DNA of 64,000 nt, taken from positions 2,356,001 to 2,420,000 of the forward strand of contig CM065318.1 in the NCBI GenBank assembly GCA_033032175.1, read 5' to 3'. The notes beneath the pieces were generated by a model. The model saw only the letters and a program-made list of their open reading frames with translations. It ran no database searches and was not told the DNA's origin. A program made the position numbers and the translations under genes. Below, in pieces: positions 1-10,994 of this stretch; position 1 is the stretch's first letter; every line of letters begins with the position of its first letter. The stretch comes from Saturnia japonica. Its lineage: Eukaryota; Arthropoda; Insecta; Lepidoptera; Saturniidae.

Positions 1-2390
1 CTATTACTATGGTTCCGTGTCCACTCGTTTAAGCAATTTAGTAAATTGGTTGTAACAGATCGTTTTGGGATGAAACCATGCTGCTCATCCAGGGTAATCT
101 TTTCATGTATTAGAAATTCTCTTATGTGGCAAGCTATCATCATCTCCATGGTTTTGCACAATACACTGGTCAAACTTATGGGCCTATAGTTGATGGGCAG
201 TAATTTTTTTCCTTTTTTATAAATCGGTACTACATTTGCCGTTTTCCAGTCAGCTGGCACTATTCCATCCTTCAGAGATTTGTTCATCATTTTCGCTATT
301 TCGTCGCTTAGAGCTCCTGAGCATTTTTTCAATACCACTGAGGGTATGTCGTCTGGCCCTGATGCTGTAGTATCACTGAAGCAAGATAACTTCTTTCTTA
401 CTAAGTCTCCAGTAATACTTAAGTCTTGAATAGCGTTTATGACTCTAGGAACGTTGATATTTGGCATCGGTCCATCAGGCTCGTTGACAAAGTTCAATTT
501 AAACTGATCAGCGAAGGCTTCGGCAATTTGTTCAGGCTTCATAACAAGTTCATTTGAGACATTTTTTATTACGTTAGGGTTGCAGATTTTAGAGTTCAGT
601 TGTTTTCTTATGTAACTGTAAAAAGCCTTAGGACCTGAGTCTATAATAGTTGATTCGAAAGTGGTTCTTCTGTTTCTAGATAGACTAATAATTTTGTTAT
701 TGACCTTTCTATATTCTTTATATGAGTGTTCATTTTGATCAATTCTATAATTATTCCACAGTACTTTTTTCAGTTTAGTTAACTTGACTATAACTTTGTT
801 AATCCAGGGTTTGTTGGTGCAATGTTTATTATATATTTTCTTTTTTGTATAAAATTATCTACTGCGTAAAGGAATTGGTTTTTAAAAGTGAACCACACAT
901 CGTCTACAGATTCTTCTACTATATTCAAATTATTTGCTAGATACAGAGATAATTTATCGTAGTCTGCTTTGAAATAGTCATATTGAATGATATTTCGATT
1001 TTCACTAGTTTTAGTGCTGGTACTGATTACTTGCATTGTAGCAGTGATAACAAAATGATCACTTTTACCTATTGGAGGGTGATATTCAATATCACATATT
1101 AATGAGTCATCATTGCATAATATAAGGTCCAAAAGTGACTCTTCTTGGTTTCGTTTCCTGGTAATTTGCGTTATAAGTTGGTTTAAGTTGCTTTTCGAAT
1201 ACATACTAACAAAATTTTCGCAGAGACTGCCATAACCATGAGTTTTGTAAAGAAGCTATTTTATTATTATTATTATTATTATATTTGGTAAGACACACTA
1301 GCAGCTAATTAGCTGATGCGTGCGTATCAAATAGCTTGGAGATATCTTCTTTGTCCAATCTGCTCTTAAAGGAGGTTATGGTAGGAGCCATCACAACTTT
1401 TTCTGGAAGTTTGTTCCATGCTGTGACCACTCTGTTAGGCAAGAACTGCTTCATTGGGTTTATTTTTGCTGGGAATTCCCAAAGTTTCAAGGGATGACCT
1501 CGTAGGTGTTTATTTTCATTTGACTTAAACATATCTTTAAGGCTGGGCACATCGTAATAATTAGTGAGGATTTTATAAGTTTCGATTAACCTGCCCCTTT
1601 GTCTACGGTGTTCTAGTGTGGTAAGGCCAAGGTTTATGAGGCGCTGTTCATAGGGTAAGTTACGCATTGCATACACCATCTTAGTAGCCCTTCTCTGTAC
1701 ATTTTCAATGAGCTTAATGTCTTTTTTGAAGTAGGGATCCCAGATAATATAAGCATGTTCAAGAAGTGGTCTAATATAGGTCTTGTATAACTTTATAAAA
1801 GTTTTAGCTGTTAGGAATTTAAATGCCTTGCGAATGATATAAAGGATCGAATTAGTTTTCTTCACAACCCCAAGCACATGAGTTCCCCATTTAAGATCTT
1901 TGGATACTGTAACTCCCAAGTCCCTTTGTGTTTCAACTGCGGTTAATTGTTCACCACCAAGATAGTATATCTGACAAGGATTATTACTACCAATGTGTAG
2001 CACGGAGCACTTATTCACATTTAAATCTCCTGCAATGACTACAGTATTTTCAGATGCAGCTTTTCCAATGGTATTAAAAAGAATTTCATCCAATTCAGAA
2101 AGAGACCCTGAGGGCGGCTTGTATACACAAGCCATAAGTAAGGTAAGTTCTCTGTATTGAATATCAAGCCATATTGCTTCGACCATATTATTTTGATATG
2201 TGCTATTAACTTTAGATATAATAGTTGATCCATTTATTATATTAGCAACATATATAGCTACACCTCCACATTTTTTACTATCTCTGTCTAAGCGATATAG
2301 TATGTAACCAGGTATGTTAATAATACTGTTTGGTATTGAGGAGTGTAAATGTGTTTCGGTTACTAGAATAAAAGCAGTAAAAAAATAATA
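1..2390 (-). mobile_element. CR1/Jockey-like LINE, outer copy, broken
   Basis: On the minus strand this encodes an endonuclease/exonuclease/phosphatase (EEP) domain followed by a reverse transcriptase. The EEP first half lies at 2390-2025, with TETHL near the start, the YKPPSG region and the catalytic-type GDLNVN near 2030. The second half lies at 1250-790, with SLLDLILCN and the catalytic SDHF motif. From about 780 to 1 follows the RT N-terminal half, with GPDDIPSVVLKK, the WKTANVVPIYKKG region and NYRPISLTSVLCK, running off the left edge. The EEP halves are separated by another LINE copy (1256-2020). The 5' end is truncated inside EEP and abuts an (AAT)n tract at 2380-2405. A nonsense codon near 790 makes it inactive. 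It sits in an intron of the peptidase gene, in the opposite orientation. The clade assignment is from motif style and is inference. Confidence 0.85.
1256..2020 (-). mobile_element. 5'-truncated LINE copy nested inside the outer LINE
   Basis: This starts abruptly in the RT thumb region (KCSVLHIGSNNP) and runs through the DLGVTVSKDLKW and YKTYIRPLLEHAYIIWDPY blocks to a stop at 1305. It ends in a (TAA)n tract at about 1261-1284, which on the minus strand is the typical short-repeat tail of CR1-like LINEs. Its left flank resumes the EEP domain of the outer copy and its right flank is the first half of that domain. The simplest reading is a 5'-truncated insertion made by target-primed reverse transcription. 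The ORF that seems to join EEP to the RT C-terminus (2186-1305) is a by-product of this junction. Confidence 0.8.
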
Positions 2391-2736
2391 ATAATAATAA
2401 TAATATTAAATTATAGTGTCCCATTGGGAAATTCATGTGGCATTCAATAATATACAAGTATATAAGAACTTAGGAACTAGGAATGTCGGGGAGAGCTCAT
2501 CCAGTGAGAGTGATGATTCATCAGATTTTGATTAAAATAAATAAATAAAGATAACCTAAAATTTTCACAGGAGCTGTCATCAAGAAAATAAAGAAATGGT
2601 AATGGTATAAAAGCATATAGTTCACTTAATGAGAATAACATAAATATTTGTTACAGTGTACAAATCTTAAAGACATCCAGCGAGTTAGTTATAGTGAAAG
2701 GGATGTGTATCGATAAACTTATATTATTTATTACAG
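2391..2736. other. Intron sequence with (AAT)n and a short acidic ORF tail
   Basis: This stretch precedes the first visible peptidase exon. It begins with an (AAT)n microsatellite (2380-2405). An open frame from about 2412 to the TAA at 2535 ends in a Ser/Asp/Glu-rich tail (GESSSSESDDSSDFD). I do not recognise it and it does not match the peptidase. The rest is AT-rich and ends in a polypyrimidine tract and TTACAG splice acceptor at 2731-2736. I looked here for the peptidase N-terminal GFGPF motif and did not find it. Confidence 0.4.
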
Positions 2737-5700
2737 CTTATGATGCATGTTGGAGTGTCTCATCTGGCAAATTGCTTTACAATTGAATCGCAGGCGCACA
2801 AAAAAGGTTACCAACGTATGGATTATTTTGACAAATGCCCACCAAATCACACATGCCCAGCAGAGGGAGCTATCAGGATACGTACAAAGCTTGATGTTGA
2901 TAGGATTTGTAATGAGTTTAATGTTGGTAACCCACCAGCGGAGAGAACTAGTGCGGTGTCTTCAAAAGATGCTGGAAGGTAATATTCACTCAGTCTATTA
3001 GGCTAGGGATGCCATCACTAAAATTATTTGCTCCAGACAATAACTTGATAACCCTTCAGACATTCTTCGGGTGAATATGAATTATTTCCCTGGAACTTCT
3101 TCTAAAACTGTCTCTAAACATTAGTAAAATAATCTTTAAAATCTATGTTAGTTATTTGGATGTCAAAGATCCTTGAGGAAGGGGGGTTCAAGGTTGGCAA
3201 TGTACTAGTGATGCCTCTGGTGTTACAGGCATCCATAACCTAGGGCAACAGCTTACCATCTGGGAGGTCTTTCAAAATCTTTTCGGACGTTTTTCTAACT
3301 AGGGAAAACCTGGACAGATGGCGGCCCTAGGACTGGCAGAAGAAATAGACAAACATTTTTCTGTGCAAAGGAAACACTTTACATGTGGGGTCCTAAATAA
3401 GCTGGTGATAAGTAAATACAGATGGGAAGTTGCAGTGGGGAAAATATCTCTTACCTATCATGTTTCATAACTTAGAAACCAATATAGTATTGTCTGATAT
3501 GTTGAATCATTGACCTTGTTTGTAACAGCATATTGCAAAATATTAAGTGTTGTAAGATAAGATATAGACAAGAATATATTTCAAATACATTTTCTTAACA
3601 CATGGAGATAAGATAATGTGATGAGTAATTTGTTTAAAAAGAAAGTGAATACAGTAAAAGTTCCTTATACGATCTTCCTTCATTCGCGTTTTCACTATTC
3701 ACGGATTAAAAAAATGCAACCCAATTCCTATATTCGCGGTTAAAGATTTCTTTATTCGAGGATCTAATCAGTACATCGGTACATACACATTGATAAAAAG
3801 GATTCCATTATGTAGGTGTCCAACCAAATATCCTTTCTAAAGGCATCGTCAAATGGACTAATAAAAAAGTAAAATAGATCTTATTACAACTATACCTAAA
3901 GTATGTTGTTAAATGATATCACCACTGTATTGGTTCTGCCTTTGATACAAGCCGCCTTCGCCACGGTCGGCGTTTTTGAGAATGTAAACAAATAGAATGA
4001 AATCAACCTTATTGCTCAATATATAAAGTATATTTTTAAATGAGGCCACATTAAACGTTACGTCCTTTAGTAAGAGCCGCTTTGCGTGTTTTATTGTCCA
4101 ATCTTTCCATTCGTTAAAAAAACTGTCATCGAGTTACACGTCACTACCGCTGACTTCCTAATTTATAATGTCGACTAAAAAAAATGAAAAACGAGTTTCG
4201 ACGCGAAAGAATCTGTCTTAAAGTTTAAAGTGAAAATAGAATTGCTTGATTGTTTACGCCTTGGAGTGTCGTGTGCATCCATATCACGTTTAACCAATGA
4301 CAATGAATCAACTGTACGAACGATATAAAAATTCGAAGATAAAATAAGGTTGTCTGTAGCTTCAACTTACTGTCAGCGAAAATTGTTCGTGATCCAGCAA
4401 TACAAAAAATGAAAGTGGCGTTGTTATTATGGATTGAAGACCGCAACCAAAAAAGGGTACCCCTGAGTGGTGCAATGGTCCGGGAGAAGGCAAAACGTCT
4501 TTACGCACATTTTAAACAACCTGATGGTAGTTGTGGTGGTGAATGTAGATGGAGGATTTCAAGCATCGGAAGGTTGGTTCAATAAATTTAAGATGAGACA
4601 ATCATTGCATAATATTAAAATCGTTGGAGAAGCTGCATCTGCAGACACTGCTGCAACAGAAAAATATCCAGAAGAATTTGCTAACCTAGTAGCTGATGAA
4701 GGATATAAACCTGAACAAGTATTTAATGCATACGAAACTGCACTGTTTTGGAAGAGAATGCTGAACAAAACATTCATTTCTAAAAGCGAAAAGTCTGCCC
4801 TGGATTTAAGGCAGCAAAAGATAGAGTTACACTGCTGCTATATTCTAATGCATCTGGAGATTGTGTCATTAAACCACTGATGCTTTAAAGATCGTTAAAC
4901 CCTCGTGCTTTAAAAAGTCAAAACAAGGACGACCTGCCAATGTTTTGGCGTACTAATAAGAAAGCGTGGGTTACATGCACTATTTTTTGTGACTGGTTCC
5001 GGAAGTGTTCTGTTTATGAAGTTGAAACTTATTAAGAAAAAAAATAGTCTTTAAAGCTGTTCTAGTTTTGGACAGTGCATCAGGTCATCCTCGCGAACTT
5101 GAAATTATGTATCCAAATATAAAAGTGACATTTTTACCTCCCAACATGGCGGCTTTGCTTTAACCTATGGACCAAGGAATAAGCCAGACCTTTAAGCTCT
5201 ATTACATTAGTCCAACCTTCAAAATCATATTGGATAATATGGAATGCGATCCTGATGTGAATGTTATGGAATGCTGGAAGAAATTTGATATAGCAAAATG
5301 CATCGTAAACATAAAAGACTCATTGGAAGCCACACACATTGAAATCATGCTGGAAAAAACTGTGACCTGCTCTGACTGCGGAAAATGACGAAGAATCTGT
5401 GCAAATTGCATTGTGAATGGAATAGGACGAGATGGGTTCAAACAGATAGAATGAAGTGACATTCGGAAGTTGCTTGAATCGCAAGATGAAGATTTGACTG
5501 AAACCAACTAGGAGGAAATGTTAAATTTACAGCCCATTGAAGAAGAGACTTCAACAAGCACGGGAAACATGACATTAAATTTGGAAAATCTTAGAAAAGG
5601 TTTAAGAATGGTAAATGAGCTTTGTGATTTCTTTATGAAAATTGATCTACCTATGAAATGAAGTCTTATTTTTAAGAGGCATATTGCTAATGCCACTGCT

Positions 5701-6952
5701 GAATATCAGTCTGAATTGAAGGCGCTTTTAAAAACTGCCAAGCAAGAAAAAATTTCAAAATTCTTTAAACCATTGCCTAAGCTTGAAGACAATAATTAAT
5801 CAATTTGGTCAAAAATTTTAATGAATTAAATTTTTTATATACTTGTTTTTTATTTTGTTACCTAGAAACGTATTCCCTATAATTCCATATTAATTACCAT
5901 TCCACAGTGAATATGGATCCGTGAGGTTTCTGTATTCGCGTCATATTTACGGAACATATACCCCACGAATAAAGAGCTTTTACTGTACTGATTTTGATAT
6001 TGATTCTTTCGATGATTTAATTTTAATATTGCATTTGAATTCAACTGACACTAGATTATGCATGGAGTAAATACAAAAGAGGCATCCTCACCTCCCAGCA
6101 GGAGCAGATGCTCTTAGGACAGGCCTTTTTTGGGAGTTACATACGCGTAAAACGTAAGCGTGTTTTACTGTCAAAAGGTTATTTATTATAGGGTGAATCA
6201 TTATGTGAATGATAGTGATGTCTGGAAGTGACTCCCTCTCTCTGCTCTGCATCCACTAAATTATTATTATTGTTTTATATTAAATTTTTGTATAGTTGAA
6301 AAAAAGAAGATAAACCCGACTGAGTTTTTTACCGATTATTCTCGATGCCTGGGATATTTTCCGAACTGGCAGTAGTGTGCACATAAGTTCATTGAACATA
6401 AGTGCCTTCTTAGATTCTTAATTGCATTTAGATTTTTTATCACCATCAGGAAACTATATCCAAGCTTTGAAGAATACTTTGAAGCAATGATGACTCAGAT
6501 GTTACTAGTACTTTTACTGGTACAACAATAAGTTGGGAATATAAGTAATCTAAGTATCTACCAGTCTACTTGCTCGGTTAAGTGCATTATTATCTGTTAG
6601 CATTTCAAACAACAGTACTGCGTATAGAAGTTTGATTAAACTGGGTCACACAAATGTTGTTTGAACCTTGCGAGTATTTAATATAGGTATTTGATTTAAA
6701 TTTTATCTCTGTTTCAGATATCTATGTGAGTATATTTACTATACATCGTTAAGTGCGGATAATTCGAGAACGCTTTTCGTTCATGTTCCGGATATTAATA
6801 TTTACTCCTCAGAGGAATCGGCTCGAGGACTTGAGAGAATTTTAGACCTCTGCCTCGAGCAAATCAAGGAGGCAGATAAAACTACAGAGGTCACTGATAA
6901 GTTGAACGAGACTTATCTTAGAGATAATGATGTTTCTACTAATAAAGTATAA
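2737..6952 (+). CDS. PGPEP1: Pyroglutamyl-peptidase I, last two coding exons (5' part off window)
   Basis: This cytosolic cysteine peptidase (family C15) removes N-terminal pyroglutamate from peptides. The exons are 2737-2978 and 6718-6952, joined AG|A to make the R of DAGRYLCEY, with TTACAG/GTAATA and TTTCAG boundaries. Together they encode the last 157 or so residues; the human enzyme is about 209 aa, so roughly 60 N-terminal residues including GFGPF lie upstream of the window. All three catalytic residues are visible: Glu in FTIES (2785-2787), Cys in YLCEY (6725-6727) and His in FVHVP (6782-6784). HVGVSHLA and HKKGYQ are family signatures. The stop TAA is at 6950-6952. The reading frame that overlaps exon 1 (2747-3001) is a shadow: only the HVGVS frame splices into YLCEY. 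The 3739 bp intron carries a Tigger element. The family call is firm; the exact start is unknown. Confidence 0.9.
3173..3290 (+). repeat. Interspersed repeat S, + copy
   Basis: This shares a long motif with copies at 24565-24700 and 62345-62430 (+) and at 13680-13760 and 57600-57800 (-). The recognisable core is 'ttcaaggttggcaatg', then 'actagtgatg', 'gcatccataacc' and 'ttaccatctgg'. The reverse form reads 'gatggtaagcggttacc'. It is a short lepidopteran-type dispersed repeat with no coding capacity. It lies in the peptidase intron. Confidence 0.6.
3652..5985 (+). mobile_element. pogo/Tigger-type DNA transposon, full length but dead
   Basis: The ends are inverted: CAGTAAAAGTTC at 3652 and a terminus at 5985 whose reverse complement is CAGTAAAAGCTC. 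Both are flanked by TA (3650-3651 and 5986-5987), the target duplication of Tc1/mariner-superfamily elements. Inside, the transposase starts near 4168 (MSTKKNEKR) and shows a CENP-B-like middle (SEGWFNKFKMRQSLHNIKI, GEAASAD), the block around YETALFWKRM, the DDE-region motif LDSASGHP (about 5068), FLPPNMAAL and MDQGIS (about 5167), and a C-terminus ending EKISKFFKPLPK near 5780. Several stops and frameshifts interrupt it, so it cannot encode an active transposase. It sits in the sense orientation in the peptidase intron. Confidence 0.9.
6090..6440. repeat. Dispersed SINE-like repeat (AACCCGACTGAG family)
   Basis: Two blocks, 'ttttactgtcaaaa...gaatcattatgtgaatgatagtgat' (about 6165-6225) and 'aaacccgactgag...gatattttccgaactgg' (6310-6372), recur in the same order at 48560-48830, and the second recurs in short form at 29695-29760. 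They mark an old dispersed repeat in the peptidase intron. Confidence 0.55.
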
Positions 6953-7440
6953 GCTTACATTGTGCAAAATTCGTAGATAAAATATAGTGTACATTACTCC
7001 CATATTTCTAAAAACTTCAATTGATACAAAATATGAAATTGTATCTAAATAATGATATTCATAAAAATCGCAATTGAGATAGTTTAGACCCTAATTCAAG
7101 GGCCTAAAAAGGCAAAGCTTACAAATATTATGTTGTAATTATATTCATTACAATATTGTGTTTTAGGCACCATAAAAGTATTTATGGGGTGTGATTTTAA
7201 TAATAATTAATATATACACTATTATTGTTAAGACAATAGTGTGTTAAAGATGTATTATTACTAGTGGTTATGGTTTTATTTTAATTTTATTGTTGTTATT
7301 TTACGTTTATTTTTTGTCCACAATATGTAATGATTTACATGTTATGATCGATGATATAAAGTAATTTGTACTGTGTATTTAGCCTAATTTATTGTATAAT
7401 ATATTTATATAATGAGTACTTAACATATTTAGTAAAATTT
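6953..7440 (+). other. 3' flank/UTR of the peptidase gene
   Basis: This is AT-rich sequence after the peptidase stop. An AATAAA overlaps the end of the coding region (6941-6946) and is too early to be the obvious cleavage signal. No other strong polyadenylation context was seen. No other feature was found. Confidence 0.35.
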
Positions 7441-8584
7441 AGTTTGTGAACGCTGTCAGTTTTGTAGCGAGGAGTCGTATCGATATGTCGTATCGACAGG
7501 ACGGAACTTCGAGTCGAGGCGTCATAAATGCAGTGGCATTGATTGATTCCGATTATATCGATTGTTTTGTGAGCAAACTATCGATTAATGAATAATTATC
7601 GTATTTTATGAGAAAGTTGAAATACCTTCATAAAATTGTTAATATTTTGTTTAGCCACCTATGTATGATTGGTGTATTGAAAAAAACGGGACATCGGCTT
7701 GACCTTTTGGGATTTTTTGCAGTCAGACAAATGCAGCCCTTAATTATCAAATATAGAGCAATCAGTGATACGGCGTCAGTGACAGGATACTTTTAGTAAG
7801 TGCGCGAGTTAAATGCAGAGTTAAGGAATTCGATAGTGCTCTGATATAATTAGAATTATTGCTGGCGATAATGAGGATAACGATAAATTTCAACGTTGTT
7901 TTAAATTTAACATTTGGTTAACATAATGAAAAAACAAGGTAATAATTATGAAACATTTTTTTAATCAATATTGTAAAAAAAAAAATATTAGATTTTTAAT
8001 CGTCATCAGATTCGTTTTTCGTTATTTCTCGTGCTTGACTATTAATTAGACTATTAATTGATTATTTTAAAAACAAAAGATAAAATGGGGTCGCAACTTG
8101 AGCATAAACGCGATCAGTAAGCGCTCACATCACTACAGTAATGGCGAGTGTGGCACGGCGCGCGGCGTGCGAACGGCGGTGAGATGCTATTGCTCGTCAC
8201 CTCAGGCCCCGACTGCATTCAACTCGCGCGCTTTCTATAGATGAGATACTGTGCAATATAGGTTAATTTAACTAAAAGAATATTAATATATCCTTATTAT
8301 ATTTGTATAGCGTATAAATTGTATTTAAGTTGTGTTCATATAAAAAAGGAATGTATTTACTGTAATATATTGCATATATATATATTTGTTCTATATCAAT
8401 TTGATATATATTTATGTAGGAGTAAAAGGGCCATCTATGATCACAAAAACGCAACTTCCGTTTAATGGCATTGTTTGTAGTCAAAACATGTGTCGGCGAT
8501 CGAAGGCAGTCTAAAAATAAATGTTTTCAATCTACCGCTACCTACAAATTCCAGTTCGCGCTCGCGCTATATAAACGGAGGAAC
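7441..8584. other. Intergenic, with a GC-rich island at about 8090-8240
   Basis: Most of this is AT-rich without coding signal. Two parts stand out. At 7470-7510 there are clustered TATCGAT/CGTATCGA-like words. At 8090-8240 there is a CpG-rich patch unlike its surroundings, containing a short open frame ATGGCGAGTGTGGC (8141) that runs 38 bp to a GTGAGA donor-like site at 8179. It could be a promoter/first exon or simply GC-rich repeat debris; neither can be decided from the sequence. Confidence 0.3.
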
Positions 8585-8660
8585 GGCTTTCAAGTCCGGT
8601 GGAGCTGTAAAAGCCGCAGCGGCTTCAGGGCCCTTAAGGCTAATAGTATAGTCGGATCTA
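8585..8660 (+). repeat. Retroposon R 3' end, + orientation
   Basis: 'gtccggtggagctgtaaaag', 'cgcagcggcttcagggccc' and 'gatctaaaaag' mark the 3' end of the R family, here reading toward a short A run on the + strand. Together with the opposite copy at 9045-9125 it forms an inverted pair about 400 bp apart. Confidence 0.55.
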
Positions 8661-9044
8661 AAAAGTGATGCCAAACACTTTATTAGAGAACGTCGTACAG
8701 TGCGGATGCGCAGTATGTTTGTATTATTGGGGTCAGTCTATCAAAATAAACCTGTCGCAATGGTTCAAGGGCCGCTCTAATTCACGTGACGACCTAGTTC
8801 GTGTCGCCCTAGTACAAGAGGCCGCGCTAAAGGCTGTATTATTGTACGCATATACCGTGTACCTTCTCCGTCATATGTATATATATATATCTTATGGTTT
8901 TTTAGAATGATGCTTATACTCAGCGGACTCAATACCAGAATCATTTAACAATACATTTAATTTTAATTAACTTCGAGGGTATGGAAACAACACAAGTGAA
9001 CGTCACGATTTACTTCAGAGCGAGTGTTTCTACACTTTTTTTTA
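8661..9044. other. Spacer between inverted R copies
   Basis: Mixed-composition sequence with a (TA)n run at 8874-8888. The open frame at 8665-8910 shows no recognisable domain. Nothing else was identified. Confidence 0.25.
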
Positions 9045-9125
9045 GAACTGACTATAACTGTTAGTCTTAGGGGTCCTGAAGCCGTTGCGGCTTTTACAGC
9101 TTCACCGGACCTCGCCGGAGTAGTT
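9045..9125 (-). repeat. Retroposon R 3' end, - orientation
   Basis: A T run followed by 'tagaactgactataactg' and 'gccgttgcggcttttacagc' corresponds, on the minus strand, to a retroposon end followed by poly(A). It is the same family as 8585, 15142, 25449 and 35920. Confidence 0.6.
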
Positions 9126-9634
9126 GCAATGGCGGCGCGATCGGCTCTGTGATAGGTGCAGGCATGTAACCATCTTTAAACAGTCGTCTGTTAACCTATT
9201 GTTTCTTAATGAGGGATAATCATCTCTTATCTCTTTGTTTTTTTTTTTTTTCTAAATTGTTTTAGCATTATCTGTTACTGCTTATTTTGTATGTGACTTT
9301 TATGTACAAAAATATATTCTATAAGCTGACGAGAGACGTTGAACTTTCTATTATGTATAGATGAAGTAAAATACGAAATTAATCCAAACTACATTATCTT
9401 CACGTAACTATCAATAGAAATAAACATATACGTACGTATTATTCATAGTTATTCATAGATGGTGTATAGTGATTATATTATTAAGAATTACCTTTATATT
9501 AGGTTTAACTCGAAATATAATTATCAGGAATTTGGCTTGACTTTTACTGTCACACCGCATTTAAACGCGTCTCTTAGTAATGTAAGACAGTTGGCTTATT
9601 CGTAGAATTTGATATTGGTTTTAAATTTGTAATA

Positions 9635-10038
9635 CAGTGTAAACTCATTATAACGTTATCCTTTATAAAGATAAACCCCCTATAACGTCTGAAGTGAGCC
9701 CAACTTGGTTGGTTTGCGTTAAAACCCACATATTGAAACACTCTTTATAGCGATACGCCTTTCTCTATTACGAAGAAATGTATAGGAAGACGATTCCACC
9801 ACATATCTAGATATGAATAGAATAATACAAAACAAGTACTGGCGTAGCAAAAAACGTCAAAGTTATCAGACTATATGTGTAAACAATAATTTATAAGCAT
9901 TTATTATCTAAGACATACATATTAAAAATTATTGTTAATTTGGTTGTTTTTTTTTTTGTTCACTCCATATAACGATAACTCTCTATAACGACAAAAAGTG
10001 CTCAGTCCCTTGAGTTTCGTTATAAAGAGTTTACACTG
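9635..10038. mobile_element. pogo-like MITE, 404 bp, TA target duplication
   Basis: The 5' terminus is CAGTGTAAACTCATTATAAC (9635) and the 3' terminus reverse-complements to CAGTGTAAACTCTTTATAAC (ending 10038), 19 of 20 matching. TA flanks both sides (9633-9634 and 10039-10040). The word TATAACG recurs several times near both ends. There is no coding capacity. TIR style and TA duplication point to non-autonomous mobilisation by a pogo/Tigger-type transposase. Confidence 0.85.
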
Positions 10039-10040
10039 TA

Positions 10041-10994
10041 TTATGAAGTTGATCTCTGTTATTAATTTATTTAACTTTTCGGCCTATTTTGTTCTGAAAA
10101 ATTAATGTTTGTTTGTCTGTCCCCTATGCATTCGTAAACCATTCACTTCTATACAAGGTTTCTATACTAATTAGTACAACCTGTTTACAAGAGATGGCGT
10201 GCGAGTCGTTTCATTTTCTATACGATGTGAAAGAAGACGTGAACAAGGCTGGTTAACAATAAAAAGAAAGTCACTCTAGAAGGAGTGGATTTTGACGGTT
10301 TTGTACCGCGGCTCCTCATTATTGTATTCTACTTGCTAGAAGCGATATTCGGTTATGAAAACGTACGTATAGATAAAGACAACAATAATTACACAAAATT
10401 ACAATAAATATCATAAGAGGGAATTCGGGCGGCGTTTAATGAACTCAAACATATGCCTATTTTTTATTCCTGGGTAACGGCACCAGTGCAAATATATACA
10501 ATCTAGACCTCTGAAACCATAGCATGGAAGTAGGGCATTTTCTAAACACCTATAGGTGTGTTTCGGCAGCTGCACTTGCGAGCCAGTTACACCACTAGGC
10601 TTAACGTGTTACCACCTTGTGCCACATCGTCACTCGGCACCAATTGAGAATGCGGCCAAACGCAAAACATATAATAAAAAATTGTATATAAGACAGTCAA
10701 TCCTCAACCGCTAGTGAAGAAATATGCAATTCAGTTTTTGTAACCAGTGGTTATGAATATAACCATAGATGATACTGATGATATCTGTGATAGCACATGC
10801 CAAGAAGAACCAAGAAATCATTTTAGATCTCATAAAGTAAACGGATGCTACATAATAAAAGTTTTCATGAAACTCACTCCATTTGGGTATCAAGACTGGC
10901 AATAGAATTGTCTTCCCTAACAGAACGATGTTTTCCTAATATCTGGGAGATGGCAATGTTCACCCAAAAACCAAAATGAGGTGAACCACCTCAG
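10041..10994. other. Intergenic, nothing recognised
   Basis: No domain, splice structure or repeat was recognised. A 63-codon frame at 10902-10711 (-) contains hydrophobic stretches but lacks a convincing context. Confidence 0.25.

Noticed and set aside
2747..3001. Second open frame overlapping the first peptidase exon
   Set aside because: It has no family match. The HVGVSHLA frame matches pyroglutamyl-peptidase I and splices in phase into YLCEY.
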